A DNA stretch of 64,000 nucleotides. It comes from Amia ocellicauda (Eukaryota > Chordata > Actinopteri > Amiiformes > Amiidae). Each line of letters begins with the position of its first letter. The first letter of the stretch is position 1. A program made the position numbers and the translations under genes. The stretch covers positions 10,179,676 through 10,243,675 of the forward strand of contig NC_089869.1 in assembly GCF_036373705.1 (NCBI RefSeq). The letters are read 5' to 3'. The notes under the pieces were generated by a model, which saw only the letters and a list, made by a program, of their open reading frames with translations, had not been told where the DNA came from and ran no database searches. Below are positions 33,701-45,264 of this stretch, in pieces.

Positions 33701-36700
33701 CAGGGCTCGGATATCGACAGTGACGCTCTCTCCCCTGGCATGGCCGACCTGGGCCTCTCTCTGACGCTGGAGCCTGGCACGGACTGCGTGTCTCTGTCCG
33801 ATCTGGTGAAACACATGCACCCCTACTGCCTGACGGTGTGCCTGGAGCCCGGGACAGAGAGCGAGCCCATGCTGCTGGACGGAGGGCTGGTGCTGGAGGT
33901 TGTGGATCAGGGGGAGCAGGGAGAGCCTGTCCTGGCCTTACGAGACGTCAGCTACCTGTCAGAGGAAGGGGGGCTCCCATTGGCCGAGCAGGAAGAGGTG
34001 CAGGTCGAAGAAAAGCCTGCTTTGGAGGAGGAGGAGGAGAAGAAGAAAGAGGAGGAGGTAGGGGAGACATCCAGCCCAGTGGAAGGGAGCCCAATGGTGT
34101 CTGAGCAAGAGGAGAAGATCCCAGATGGGCAGCCTAGGCAGGAGAACTCAGAAAAGAGGCCATCTCGGAGGAAGAAGAAACGGAAAAACAAAGAGGGTGG
34201 AAGGGACAAGAGCAAGAGGAGGGTGGCCAAGGAGGAGGAGGACGGAAAACCAACAGAGAATCTGGGGGAAGCAAAACTTCCGGACGCTGTTGCCCCAACA
34301 GCATCCGAATCCACGGCTCTGCAGGTCCAGTGTGACAATCTCACAGGAAACGGACATCATGCATTGAAGGTACAGGCCGATGTGCAGTTGACAACAAGGG
34401 CATCATCAGTTCCTGAAACGCCAAAGAACCCCACTGAGATGCTCCCGTCAAGCCAACCACAATGTACACCTGAAGCCAAGATCGCGTCGTTGGGGTCTGA
34501 CTCCCCGGCCCCAACGACGACGAAAGCCCTGCCCAAGGAGCCGAAACCCAGGATGCTCAGCCTGGAGCAGTACCGGCAGCTGCGGCAGAAGAGGCAGCCC
34601 ACCCCGGTGGATAAAAAGAAGGACCCCAGGATCAGGTGGCCCACCCTGCCTGAGCCACCCAAGGAGCTGCCGCCCATCCCCTGCCTGCCGCAGCCGGTCC
34701 CTGCCCCGGTCCAGAGGAGAGCGGCCGCTCCCACCCCTGCGCCTGTCCCCATGCCAGCCTGGCAGCCCATTGGCCCAGGTGCCCCACCAACTCCCCAGGC
34801 TCTGCTCATCCCACCAGGGACAGTGGTAGCCCAAAGTAAACCACCTGCCCCAGCCCCATTAGCCAAACCTACCTGTACCTCTCCTCCAGAGAGCTCCCCT
34901 GTGCCCCTTAAACTCACGAACAATCCACCCCCTGTGATCAGTCCTCTAAAACCCCCGGTTGCAGCTGCACCCCAGAACCCCGCTACAGTCACTTCCAGCA
35001 CTGCACCCCGCTCCCCGCCGCTCCTCCAGGGAAGGCCTGCGCACTGCGACAAGACCACACCACTAAAGAGAGCCGCCGGCCCAGCAGCCTGTGGCCTCTC
35101 AGAGATTCACTCGGCCAGCCGGCAGTCTCCCGCTGTTCCTCTCCCTGTACACCCTGGCAAAGCGCCCCAGCAGGCTGCCCTTAGCAGGCCCCCCTCTCAG
35201 TGCCAACCTGTGCCCCAGAACACTACCAAGAGCCTGAAGCCACTCCCTGTTTCTTGTAACATTAATCCCACCATGCCTTCACAGACGTTGCCCCTTGTTG
35301 CCCCTGCTATCCAGCCAGCTAAATCCCTGGTGCTTACAGCTACCCCTGTCCCTGCACTCTCCACTGCCCCCCCACGGCCACCTCCCACTCTCCCTCTGCC
35401 TGTGACCCCCTCCCAAGAGAGTGGCCCCAAGCTCAAACCCTGTGCTCTGCCGGCCCTGGCCCAGCCACCCCCTTCCAGAAAGAAGAGTCCCGCAGCAGAC
35501 CTCATCCAGTCCTTCACTAGCGAAATCGGTGAGGAGCATTACTTGCTGACCTTTACAGATCTCGCCATTTTGCTTTTGAGACCAGTGTTTTGACGATAAA
35601 GAAATGTTGAAACTCCTGATCCTGGAGAATCTTCTGGTTTTCACGGTTTCAACTGTGAAACCACTGCTTCCTCAATATTTTGTCCCGGCACATTTCAGGG
35701 TGCTTTAAAACATACAAAAGAATAGAACATGCAGAGCTGTGGCTCACCAGGATTGAACCTGTGTGATTTCCCCCCCCCACTAGAAGTAGAAATTTCCAGT
35801 AATGGGCACTTATTCACAGCCAGCCCTGTCAGTCTAGTGCTATAGTTCACAATGGGATGTTTATTTTTATTTTTATCCAGAACCTTCATCTGTTGTGTGC
35901 ACTCGAACCTTCCCCGCTCTTACCGTCTCTCCCATTGCTCCCTCCCAGGAATAGAGGCCCCAGATCTGACCAGCCTGCTGGAGCAGTTTGAGGAGACGCA
36001 AGGTGAGCTCAAACTCTGAACAAAATTGGCAAATTTGATTGGTCAAACCTGGCAGACAGACATCGTGTTGGTGTGCTTTCAGTTCAGGAGTCTGGCAGTC
36101 AGAGCTGTGTTTAGGTGAAAAGGCAAAGGTGTATTAAACGGTTTTGTTGTAGTGCAAACTGGGTATCGTTTTTTTTTTTACTTTATTTGTAGTGTGGATT
36201 TTTATTTGTAAGTAGGCAGTTCACTGTGTGGTTCAGTCTTCCAATCTATGCCAGGGGTCCTGTCATTTGGATGCCAGTCTGCACCACAGAAAGTGTCTGT
36301 CTTGGCAGGACTGTTTTCTCACAGGAAAATTCTTGAAGCTTGGTAGAAGTGGGCAAACAAGTACAAGATGGCTTCAGCTGGCAGACCCAGGTTTAAAGTC
36401 TGTGTTTGTGAAGGCAGGCCTACTTAATTATCTGATGTGCACATCTGCTGAGAAATGAGAGTGCTGTGTTTTCCTTTCACTGCTGAGAAAAGAAGCAGTG
36501 GAATTAAAATAAGGCCTTTTTAACTTCTTGATTCAAACTGGTCATGGTGTTGATGCAATTGTGCTTTAAATAGAATCTATTTGCCAGAAAAAATAGGGGT
36601 GTGTGTAAATTAAACACTGCACAAAGAAGTCATGGCCCCAGCCTTGAAGCAAAACTTTTTTCACGCCATATGCTCTGTCGGGATAACTTTCTGATTTGGT

Positions 36701-39700
36701 CAGTCAAGTGAATGAACAGAGATATTTAGCGATCTGAAGGAGTTGCATTTTCTTGAGGCATTATTTGCAGGCCTCTGATAGAAGCCGATCATAACCCACA
36801 TAGTCGGTGGCTTAAAAAAAAAAATGTACGTGGCGTTATTAGGAGTCTGTTACAGTGAGAGAGCAGGACAGAGCGGCCTGTCTCTTTAAGGGAGATTGGA
36901 GCAGCTGTTGTGTTGTGATGGCGTCTGAGCTGCTGGAATTCTGCCCCGTCTGCAAATCCACTTTAACTCTTTGCTGTGCTGCCCTGGAGGAGTGGGAATG
37001 TGTGACGCCAGTTTGGACAGGTGTGCTTTCCTACTATAGTTCATTAATATTTCCCCTACATATTCAAGTCCCCAGCTTTGATTTTGAAGTGTGAGGTCAT
37101 ACCTTGACTGGCAGTCTGTGCACGGGGGCGGCTTTCCCTGCCCAGTCCAGTCCCGGGCCGTGATTTTTAACTCCTTCCTTTTCTTTCCAGCCAAAGAGCA
37201 GCAGAGTGTGCCGGAGGTCTGTGGTAGAGCAGCAGCTGTAGGAAACTCGAGGTAAGTAGAATCAGAGAGATGAGCTTATAGGGGGAGAGCTGGCTGAGTT
37301 ACCCTACAGCTCTGGTGCTGCTCTTTACACTGAGGGCCTCCTGTTTACCAAGACCTACCGCAGACAGAAGACCAGTGGACAGGCTTGAGGGGAAAGCTGA
37401 CTGCTGCAGGATTGGGGTTTGCCTATGTCGGGGAGGTGGGGGTCATAGTGTCCACGGTTTACAGGTTTAACAAAGTGTGTGGATCTGATGACCCCTCCTA
37501 CGAGACAGTATAGCTCACTGGGAGATTACAGTCTTAATAAACCAGACCCTGGAATATTTAACTTAACCTTGAGCATAATTATTCATACGTCTCTGTACCT
37601 CAAATTTCAAAGGAGGAGCACATGGGATCTTTTCTATTTTTGTATTTATGCAAGAAGGGTATTCCCCCCCAAACCAGCATGAACACAAACCGGGCCAGAT
37701 GTGTAGAAACTTGGATAAGACTAATCTCTATTGTCAGTGAAATATACCAGGTTAAAAAAAAAATGCATACAAAGCCCTACTCAGATATATTGATACTGTG
37801 TACGAGATGGCCCTCCCTGTACCCCTGTCATCCCATGTGATGTGGTTTTTTAAATAGCAGGGCAGGAAGCCAACAAATTAAAAACAGGAAGCTACAGCTC
37901 AAAATAAAAATCTCTCTCACCTGGGCCCAAGACCCAGAAAGTATTTGCAAATATCTTGGGTTTTTTTAAAGTTTTGTTTTCAGTTTCATATACAGTCTAC
38001 AGATATTAGTTTTATCTACAAATCACAATTGTGGCTAATGCTTTGCACTGACATAGCCATACAATACAATGTTCTGCTCAGTTTAATGGGGGTATACAAC
38101 CAGTACAGCAGGGTATCAGTATTGTGGGCACAGGCAATTTAACTAAAATGTAAGAAAAAAACTGCTAGTCTACCAAAGAATGACTTCAGTCCCTGGTCGG
38201 TCCTCCATCTTTAATTGATAGGCATGTTGGCTGCCTTTGTTTATTTGGATTTATTTTGTTTGTTTTGGCCTATGGGAGACTGTAAATGCTGCAATAACGG
38301 AGGGGTTACTGTGTCATCTTGTTTGGCAGTGTGGACATCCAGCCAGACAGGAAGTTACTGGAGCGCCCGAGAGTCCCGGACTTGGCCAGCACTGCCGGTG
38401 AGTACAGCCCGGCCCGCCTCCTACCAAAGCCTGCTGGGAAAGTCCGCCCTTCCTGAGTCTTGCAGTTTGTCTGTTGCTATTCCCTGTTGTGATAGTATTG
38501 ACCAAAGTTCTATCCACTCTCATTAATGAAAAAAGACTGGGTGCAATGTTTTTGCCTTTCATGGGAATCGAGCTGTGGTGCATTCAGGGATTCCAATGTT
38601 GAAATTTTGTTGAAATACCTGGAGATTGCCAATTTATAAAAACCTATTAAGGGTTTCCCACAGCTATATTCAGGCCTGCCTGGCCAAACAAAAGCATGAA
38701 AGGCTAAAAACACAATAGGCCTATGCAACATTCAAAATCTCTAAATAGGATTTCTATGTCCATATTGCTGCCCTAAATGTTGCCCTTTGGTTCTTTCTCC
38801 ACCACTGTCTTCTGACTGACTCTGTGCTTGCCCTCCATAGGCCTCACCCCTCCCGCCACCCCCCCACACCAGATGTGGAAACCCCTGGTTCCTGTGGCTC
38901 TTCTTGGAAAGCCCAAAGCTGCAGAAGTGCCCAGACCCTCTCCCACCAAGGCCATCCAGATCATCGAGCCGCGGCCCCTGCCCAACGTCAAGACGCGCCA
39001 CAAACTTCCGGTGGCTGTCGCTCCCCAGGCCCCATCCACCGCTGCAGCTCCCCTCGAGGCCTACGCAGACCATGACTACTGCCTCCCCCAGCAGCAGTCT
39101 GAGGCAAAGGACATGGGCACACGCTGGAATGTCAAACAGCAGGCCAGCATTACCATCAAGCCCATAGAGCGCGGCCAAGCCCCGGCCCCGGCCCGCTTTC
39201 CTCCAGCATCCCAGCGTTCAACCATAAGACCGCCCATGGTGGCCACCCCCTCCACCTCCCCCAAGAAGTTTGTGAGCCAGCCTCTGGACCACAGGACTCC
39301 ATCCGAGCCCAGCACTCTGACTGGCTCGGTCCTGCTCTCCCCAGACACCTCCCCCTACAGGGTGGAGGCTGACACTGCGCCCAGCCAACAGTGCCTGGGC
39401 AACAGGACCTTCCGCTACTACGAGCGCCCCCCGCCTTCCCCAGAGAGGGGCCGGCCAAAGAGACGCTACCGGACTCACTCTCCCAGTTCGGACTCCAGCA
39501 GCTCGGGCTCAGACTCTGACTCAGACTCCTGCTCATCACAGTCCAGATCTAGATCTCCACCCAGGAAGAGGTGAGTCACGGTGTGGGGGATGGAGAGAAT
39601 TAAACAAGGGCAGGGCAGTCTGGAGACTCATGATAGTCATGGGTCCTAGTATGTTGAGATCACTACTTTCACTGTTAGATTTGGGTTTCTATTGGAATAG

Positions 39701-42700
39701 TGGTCTGTGGGTCACAGTATCATTGAGGGGGAAACAAAAGCCATTTGGTGTTGATGTGACCTGAATAAAACGAATATCATAATTAAGTTAATTTCCTTTT
39801 AAACATAATCCATAGAAATGTGTGTAACTGATGATCAGCAAATGTTGATCTTGCTTGTTCACAGTTTTGGGGTGTGGGGAGCCCCCTTCTAAGAATTTTA
39901 TTTTTGCCAGTCTGATCCATTTGGTTTTCAAATGTAAATCTGAAAAATTGGGAAGAAGAAAAATGAATGACATAATAGTTGGCATCCCTTAATTGAAACC
40001 ATAAGTCACTTTATTAATCTTGAATAAATAGTATCAAACTACACTTGATTATTGATGACAACTATGCAGCACTGACACAGATTCCAATTGCTGGAAAAAC
40101 ACAAAGCACAAACCAGAGGAGCCTCCACCACAACTCTGTACCTGATACTAGAGTAGTGGGCAACCATGGTCCTGGTGGGCTTCAGTCTGCCAGGTTTTGT
40201 AGGCCTCTTCACATCCCCAACCTCCCACAGCCTGGAGTGTTGAGGTGGGAAGAAAACGAGACCTGTGGCCCTATGGGATGAGGGTTACCCACCACTACCT
40301 GTAGTCTAGAGGAACTATTCTACTGTGTTTAGGTTTGCTTTTATTTTCCACCCCTCTCCCTGCTGTTCTGACTCCTGTGCCCTGTCTTCTCTCCGCAGGT
40401 ACCGGTGTCGTCGCTCCCAGAGCCGATCCAGCTCGTCCTCGCTCTCCAGCTCCCGCTCCCGCTCCTGTTCCCGTTCTCGCTCCCGCTCTCGGCCCCGCCG
40501 ACGCCGGTTCTCCTACTCCAGCTCCAGGTCGGGGTCCTGGAGCCGCTCCCGGTCACGGTCACAATCGCCCTGCCAGCTGCGCGCGCGCTGGGGGGGAAGG
40601 AGGAGGAGCCGTAGGTAGGTGTCTGTGGGTTGGGAGTGGGGTGGTGAGGGGTGTAATATGCACTCTTCAGAGCCCGCTACAACATTCTGGTTTAAATGTT
40701 CATTTCAAACGGTGTCCCAGAATGCAACCGTTTCAATGTGTGGCTTGTCTGGAAAGTGGTAATTGTGCATTTTTAATTTTAATGTAATTTGTTGTTGCAC
40801 TCCCACAGCCCAGGATATAGCCACCACAGTCGGTACGACTCAAAAGACCGGCAAGAAATCAGAAACCAGCGCAAGGAGAAGGCCATTGTGAGTATGAGAG
40901 TCTGGCCTGGGTGAATTTCACTCACTCTGTCCCAGTTCAAAACCACAATCACGCCCATCCTCTGACATTTATCCTAAAGACTTCATTATTGCTGCAGCTA
41001 ACTGGCTGATCTCCCTCCACAGTCGGGGTCAATGGTTACTAATTATTTCACTGTTGATACGTTTAACTGATTAAGAGTGACTTGAGGTTCTATCAAACAA
41101 ACAACCAGAAGCTTCTTTGACTTTCCCTTCTCGAATAAATCCATAAAGAGAGTTTCAAAGTCCAATGAACTGTAAGTGATAAGACTAGAGGTTGTGGGTG
41201 AATACGTCCCACACAAGCCTGACCTGTTTCTCCTCTCTTTCCTTCTCTCAGGAGGAGAGGCGAGTGGTGTACATCGGGAGGATTCGGGGAGGGATGACCC
41301 GGAAGGAGTTGAAGGAACGCTTCTCTAAGTATGGGGATATAGAGGAGTGCACACTGCATTTCAGAGAGCACGGGTAAGGATCTGGGCTGGGGGGCAGTCC
41401 GTTTGGTGTTTATGTAGTTTTATGATATTCCCATGTTTCTTGCCCTCCGAACCTGAAAGACCTCCTGTTAAGGTTGACAATTTTCTCCTCTTCTCAGGGA
41501 TAATTATGGTTTCGTCACCTACCACCACACGGATGACGCCTTTTCGGCCATCGAGAACGGGAATAAACTGCGGCAACCTGACGAGCTGCCCTTTGACCTC
41601 TGCTTTGGGGGGCGGAGGCAGTTCTGCAAGACCAGCTATGCTGATCTCGGTGAGTACCGTGCAAGGGTGGCTGTCGACTCTACCACATACGCCGCAACAC
41701 AACGCCAAGCACAAAAGGGAGCTGCTGATGCTAACTGTGCAGTATCTGGACGCATTGGCCTTGTATGCTTTGCAGTGCCTGACATGTAGAATATTTATAC
41801 CGCATTCATGAGTGCTATCTGAAAACAATATGATCCCACTATGACAGGCTGCTCAATTTTAATGCCAATGTAAGTGCTAACAAGGCTATGGTTACCTCCA
41901 GCCACAGCTGAACTCTAACCTTTGACACTGGGGTTATAAATTGCCCTCTCAGGGGGGCACTTGTTGATGTGCAGAATTGTATAAATAGCTCCCTGCACAA
42001 GCTGATTATTCCACCAATGGGATGGGAGCTCCTAAGTGGGGTATAAAAGGATACTGACTGAGGTGACTGACACTTACAACTGAAGAATGGCTGCAAGAGT
42101 TGCTAATGATCTGTGGGAAGAAATTGAGCAAATTGATGTACCTGGCATGAGAGATGGAGAGAGGAGAGGAATTCTTCATTTTTAGGGTTGATATGGACTT
42201 GTGGTCAGGTACCTACACACACACACACCATAAAGAACAAAAGAGATGCATACTCTCTCAATTATTTCCAGAAATATTTAAACATTACTTTTATTGGGAT
42301 AACTGAATCAATGTATAGATTCGGACAAATGTGGAACTGAATCAACCAATGTGTCTGTATTGTAAACACAAAACTAAATATCCCATGATTATTTTGCATT
42401 TAATATCTCCCATTTGCTCAGAGATGGACTATTTTTAAAATCCATGAAATTGGTGTCCTCTCAGGTGTTTTTAAATACTGATAATTAACAAGGTTAATAG
42501 AGTTTCAGGAGCACCGCTTTGTTTTGAGAGTGATTAGAGATGCATTTGAATTAAGTGTTCAGCAATCCACAAGGAAACTGACATAGTGATTAACACCACA
42601 TGCACCAAGATTACATCAAGAAGACACTATTCCCCTAATTCACCCATACAGCACTAATCCAATAATCCAGACCCCTGCCATAGTGTTCCCTGGCAGCTTC

Positions 42701-42870
42701 ATTGATTCTTCTATAAAGCTGTGCATCCAAGTTTCCCTGCATCAATTTAAGTTTTCTATTCTTTTTCAGATTCAAACCGTGACTATGACCCCACACCTAT
42801 GAAAAGCAAGTTTGATGCACTAGACTTCGACACTTTACTCAAGCAAGCCCAGAAGGGCTTGAGGAGGTAA
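27717..42870 (+). CDS. pprc1: PPARG-related coactivator 1 (PRC), complete, 14 coding exons
   Basis: This gene encodes a PGC-1-family coactivator that links growth signals to NRF-1, GABP and HCF-dependent mitochondrial and metabolic transcription in the nucleus. The exons are 27717-27797, 32373-32537, 32798-32950, 33081-33176, 33536-35528, 35949-36002, 37191-37251, 38330-38397, 38841-39570, 40399-40614, 40809-40887, 41252-41373, 41498-41649 and 42770-42870. All junctions are GT-AG and the total is 4,071 bases, in frame, 1,356 residues. Human PRC, from memory, is about 1,660, the difference lying in the low-complexity centre. Visible domains are an N-terminal acidic activation region (LLTALTEILDN, about residue 93), a long acidic and proline-rich centre (exon 5), a host-cell-factor motif DHDY at 967-970, an Arg/Ser region at about 1110-1205, and an RRM at about 1237-1315 (RNP2 VYIGRI, RNP1 NYGFVTYH). 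The C-terminus LDFDTLLKQAQK is conserved. The start was chosen because MAAR fits the family. Only the LXXLL motif differs: here it reads LRRFL. Confidence 0.96.
27798..32372 (+). other. pprc1: pprc1 intron 1
   Basis: A 4.6-kb intron, CpG-rich in its first 1.9 kb (notably 28860-29720), which suggests that the promoter-associated CpG island extends into the intron. Around 30601-30680 there is an interspersed-repeat tail of a type common in fish. Open frames in 28875-29666 have no recognisable domain and I take them as chance frames in GC-rich DNA. Confidence 0.55.
30601..30690 (+). repeat. Fish interspersed-repeat tail fragment
   Basis: A TTTATTTGTTTG run followed by CACCCTTATCCAAGGCAACT resembles the conserved tail shared by many fish SINE/LINE-type repeats, as I remember them. 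The copy is short and degenerate, and the family is not assigned. Confidence 0.35.
32373..32537 (+). CDS. pprc1: pprc1 exon 2
   Basis: 55 codons, acidic and rich in Leu/Ser/Asp, with phase 0 on both sides. It is part of the N-terminal activation region. The donor is GTGAGT. Confidence 0.93.
32798..32950 (+). CDS. pprc1: pprc1 exon 3 (conserved activation region)
   Basis: 51 codons including LLTALTEILDN and ENLSPFDTLPDSELL. This is the most conserved N-terminal block of PRC and the one that most clearly identifies the gene. Confidence 0.97.
33081..33176 (+). CDS. pprc1: pprc1 exon 4
   Basis: 32 codons starting LRRFLSLARSPPERES. In human PRC the equivalent position carries the nuclear-receptor motif LHKLL followed by TLSRTPPERD. 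The flanking PPER is kept but the fourth leucine is phenylalanine here. Confidence 0.95.
33536..35528 (+). CDS. pprc1: pprc1 exon 5 (large central exon)
   Basis: 1,993 bases in one open frame, residues about 166-830. The first half is acidic and contains SLSDLVKHMHPYCL, a conserved PRC block; a Glu/Lys-rich tract and a basic RRKKKRK stretch follow. The middle holds RMLSLEQYRQLRQKRQ, which matches the family SLSEYR block. The second half is strongly proline/alanine-rich and probably disordered. The exon closes in IQSFTSEIG, which joins exon 6 to give SEIGIEAPDLTSLLEQFE. Other long frames in this exon on the opposite strand are shadows. Confidence 0.97.
35949..36002 (+). CDS. pprc1: pprc1 exon 6
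   Basis: Encodes IEAPDLTSLLEQFEETQ between CCCAG and GTGAGC. The Leu-rich EAxDLxSLLEQFE block is conserved in PRC. Confidence 0.95.
37191..37251 (+). CDS. pprc1: pprc1 exon 7
   Basis: Encodes AKEQQSVPEVCGRAAAVGNS with phase 1 in and phase 2 out. The acceptor TTTCTTTCCAG and donor GTAAGT are strong. Sequence conservation is weak apart from the AKE start. Confidence 0.87.
38330..38397 (+). CDS. pprc1: pprc1 exon 8
   Basis: Encodes VDIQPDRKLLERPRVPDLAS and then TA, matching the family VDIPQEKRPLDRLQ region. The donor is GTGAGT. Confidence 0.92.
38841..39570 (+). CDS. pprc1: pprc1 exon 9 (HCF-binding motif, start of RS region)
   Basis: 730 bases, residues about 891-1134. It begins LTPPATPPHQMWKPL, a conserved PRC block. 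The DHDYC sequence at 39068-39082 is the host cell factor (HCF-1) binding motif. TRWNVKQQASITIKPI and EPLDHRT-like blocks follow, and the exon ends in a Ser/Arg/Asp-rich run. Confidence 0.97.
40154..40299. repeat. Short repeat with imperfect inverted ends
   Basis: The sequence starts GTAGTGGGCAACCATGGTCC and ends in an imperfect inverted copy, GGGTTACCCACCACTAC. The interior resembles a common fish repeat opening with 'GGGCAACCATGGTCCTGGTGGG'-like wording. It lies in pprc1 intron 9 and is probably a non-autonomous DNA transposon remnant. Confidence 0.45.
40399..40614 (+). CDS. pprc1: pprc1 exon 10 (Arg/Ser-rich)
   Basis: 72 codons dominated by SR and RS dipeptides, typical of the RS domain that PGC-1 family members use to contact RNA-processing factors. 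The donor is placed at AG|GTAGGT because reading four bases further gives an immediate stop. Confidence 0.93.
   Translation, partial: VPVSSLPEPIQLVLALQLPLPLLFPFSLPLSAPPTPVLLLQLQVGVLEPLPVTVTIALPAARALGGKEEEP
40809..40887 (+). CDS. pprc1: pprc1 exon 11
   Basis: Encodes PGYSHHSRYDSKDRQEIRN, then QRKEKAI. It is a basic linker between the RS region and the RRM. Confidence 0.93.
41252..41373 (+). CDS. pprc1: pprc1 exon 12 (RRM first half)
   Basis: Begins EERRVVYIGRI, containing the RNP2 strand, then MTRKELKERFSKYGDIEECT. The family sequence EERRVVFIGKI is very close. Confidence 0.97.
41498..41649 (+). CDS. pprc1: pprc1 exon 13 (RRM second half)
   Basis: Contains RNP1 as DNYGFVTYHHTDDAFSAIE and the block ELPFDLCFGGRRQFCK. 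It ends SYADL with a GTGAGT donor. Confidence 0.97.
42014..42185 (+). other. CCAAT/TATA/short-ORF cassette in pprc1 intron 13
   Basis: A CCAAT box (42014-42018) and a TATA box (GTATAAAAGG, 42041-42050) lie just upstream of an ATG at 42087 that opens a 32-codon frame (MAARVANDLWEEIEQIDVPG at its start) ending in TAG at 42183-42185. This looks like a transplanted promoter with a truncated gene start, perhaps from a DNA transposon or a retrocopied gene. I do not recognise the protein. Confidence 0.4.
42770..42870 (+). CDS. pprc1: pprc1 exon 14 (last coding exon)
   Basis: Encodes DSNRDYDPTPMKSKFDALDF and then DTLLKQAQKGLRR, followed by TAA at 42868-42870. It is almost identical to the family C-terminus. 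Confidence 0.97.
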
Positions 42871-43323
42871 CAGATGGAAAAGCGAGTGGACAGAAACAGG
42901 AAGTGACCTCACATTTACCTCAGAGCTGCTCAAGGGCTCCCTACGGCTGCCTTTTTTTTTTTTTCCCCCCTCACCTTTTTCTTTCTTCTTTTCTACAAGC
43001 TTACACCTTCTGTTGAAGTGGAGTTTTGTAAGAAAATTCAAAAGAGCAAAAAAATTGAATAAGTTTAAAAAAGAAAAAAAAATGCAAAAATCTCAAATGT
43101 TTGTGTTTTTATTTTTGTTTTTTTAAGAAACCGTATTTAAAATATTTGATTGTTTGCATTCCCAAATTATATGTATGGAATTGCCAAGTATTATAATGTT
43201 TTAAATCTATATATATAATAACTATAAAAAAACAAGAGCCCTGAAGACTGTTTCAAAGAGGATTTTTTTGAGGTATTTTGTGGACATAAAAAACAAACTA
43301 CAGCAAAACCTAAATAAAATAAA
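42871..43323 (+). other. pprc1: pprc1 3' UTR with poly(A) signals
   Basis: Overlapping AATAAA hexamers lie at 43313-43318 and 43318-43323, and an ATTAAA lies at 43456-43461. They follow a T-rich and A-rich UTR. The true end may be any of these. Confidence 0.6.
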
Positions 43324-45264
43324 AAATATCCCAGAGGTCTATGAGATTTTCTTGGCGGGGGATGTTCATTTGGAGTCTTGTGTTCATTCACCTCTACACC
43401 TGTGACATCATGCAGCGAAGAGAATATACTGTGCATACACCATTATTAAGACCCCATTAAAAAGCAATTAGTCTCGGAAGAATGACAGTTACAGCTCTCC
43501 GACTATTTGGTGTGGGGATCTCCAACCCCAGGTCTTCTAGTTTCCATTCTAGTAAAAGCTCTCCAATCAATATAAAATTGGCTCCTTCAGGGGAAAATGA
43601 ACATTACAGCCAATGATTTGAGGACCCCTGTAAAACTGTGCTTTTCTAGTGCAATCGTATAATGGATGGATCCAAAAGTAATGATGTAGTCATGACAGTT
43701 GACTTCTTATGAGAGACTAGGGATTAATGTGAGAGAGTTTCTGTGAATCTGCCAAAATTGATTGATCAGTTTCTTTTGGAAAAGTTTTAAAGTCCTAGGA
43801 AATGTATTTAAAACGATAACATCTTACAAACACTTACGTATATGCAAGATTTGCTTGGTTTTCTAAAAGAGAATACTGCTATATCAATATCAACGGAAGA
43901 TGGGTTTTAAAAATTATAAGAATGTTTTTGGAAGAAAACCTGTTGCCATGTGAACGTACTGTGCTGAAATCTCAGTCTGATGGTGTATTACATGTGTGTG
44001 AACATGGACTGGTTTCTACTGTATGTGCCCATGTTTTTGAGTGAATGAAGGCATTATCTCAAAATGGATTGTCATGGAAACCAAAAAAAGGCACCTTTCT
44101 AGAAAGCACAATTTTCTTTTTGTTTTCCAAATAATTTTTTCTTAAAGACTTTAATTACATGCAAACTTATTATTCACCTTCAAAATGTATTGGAACACAC
44201 ACTACAATACTTAATGTACATTTGTTTGTCTCAAAAACTAAAAAAAAAAACATTATTCTTTGATAGCTTCTATTTAAGGCCTTTTCACATAGAAATTATT
44301 TAAAGTTTACCATTTCCTAGTATAGCATTTATGTGCAATAGAACTTTCACCCACGTGACATCTTGATAATTTTTGCTAATTCACTTGAATATTTCTGTTA
44401 ACTTGGTTCATTTTTACCTGGAAAGGGACCTAAATCACACGATGACAACGGTTTCAATGCACTGATGTATATTTTATCTTTGAAGCAACACTTCTTTGAA
44501 TAACAAAGTTATGATTAAATCAATTTAATTGAAAACAGCACATTCCTGATGTGCTTTCATTTGTGTGCGTTAGACTTGCTCTTACATGTGTATTTTATAT
44601 TCCCAAAAGATAGTCTGTTTCTTCTGGAGTTTTAACATCCACCCTGGCAATCATATTAATCATATGGTGGATCTAAGGTTTTTCAAATGCATACAATGTA
44701 TTATATACACAACATAAAGGTAACATGGCTACCAATTAAAATCATCCACACATTACAGTGAATAATATTAGGGTAGAAAAGAAGAACAAAATGATCAACA
44801 GGTATCTTAAGGAGGTGTCAGAATGTAGTAAGATACTGGTCAGTTTTTTTTTTTAAATGTAACATTTCATGTTACGTCTTTACATTTCCTGTGTGTTTGC
44901 TTGAACAAGAACCATTGACAGCTCTACCTAAACACTGAAGGAAAGCAGCCAAACCATCTGAAAGGTCTTGGATTCTGTTCATTTCAAACAAAACTCTGAA
45001 AGGGATTGAGTTATTGTGGAGCATGTTTACAAAATTAAAAACATCCCAAAAAACAAAAACATAATAATATAATACACAATATCCACAAAGGTCAAGTTAT
45101 TAGACGATTGTGTGTTGGTGTGCTTATGTTTGTGCTTGGTGTAGTACTAGTATCACTTTTGTGTTAGCTCTTTGGCAAGATGTCTCCTTTAAACGTGGGA
45201 GGGCTCTCTACAACCTAGGACATAGGCAGCTTATGTCTCTGTTGCACATAAATCAATACACACA
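43324..45264. other. pprc1-oga intergenic region, left part
   Basis: AT-rich DNA without recognisable coding sequence. At about 43505-43635 the opening TGGGGATCTCCAACCCCAGG and closing GAGGACCCCTG resemble the ends of a common fish interspersed repeat; I hold this only weakly. Confidence 0.45.

Noticed and set aside
33952..34344. 130-codon minus-strand frame
   Set aside because: Shadow of the Glu/Lys-rich tract of pprc1 exon 5; the product is a serine/phenylalanine low-complexity string.
34357..35058. 233-codon open frame on the minus strand
   Set aside because: It is the antisense shadow of the proline-rich part of pprc1 exon 5. GC-rich codons on the plus strand leave the opposite frame open, and its glycine-rich product has no domain.
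38741..39178. 145-codon minus-strand frame
   Set aside because: Antisense shadow of pprc1 exon 9.
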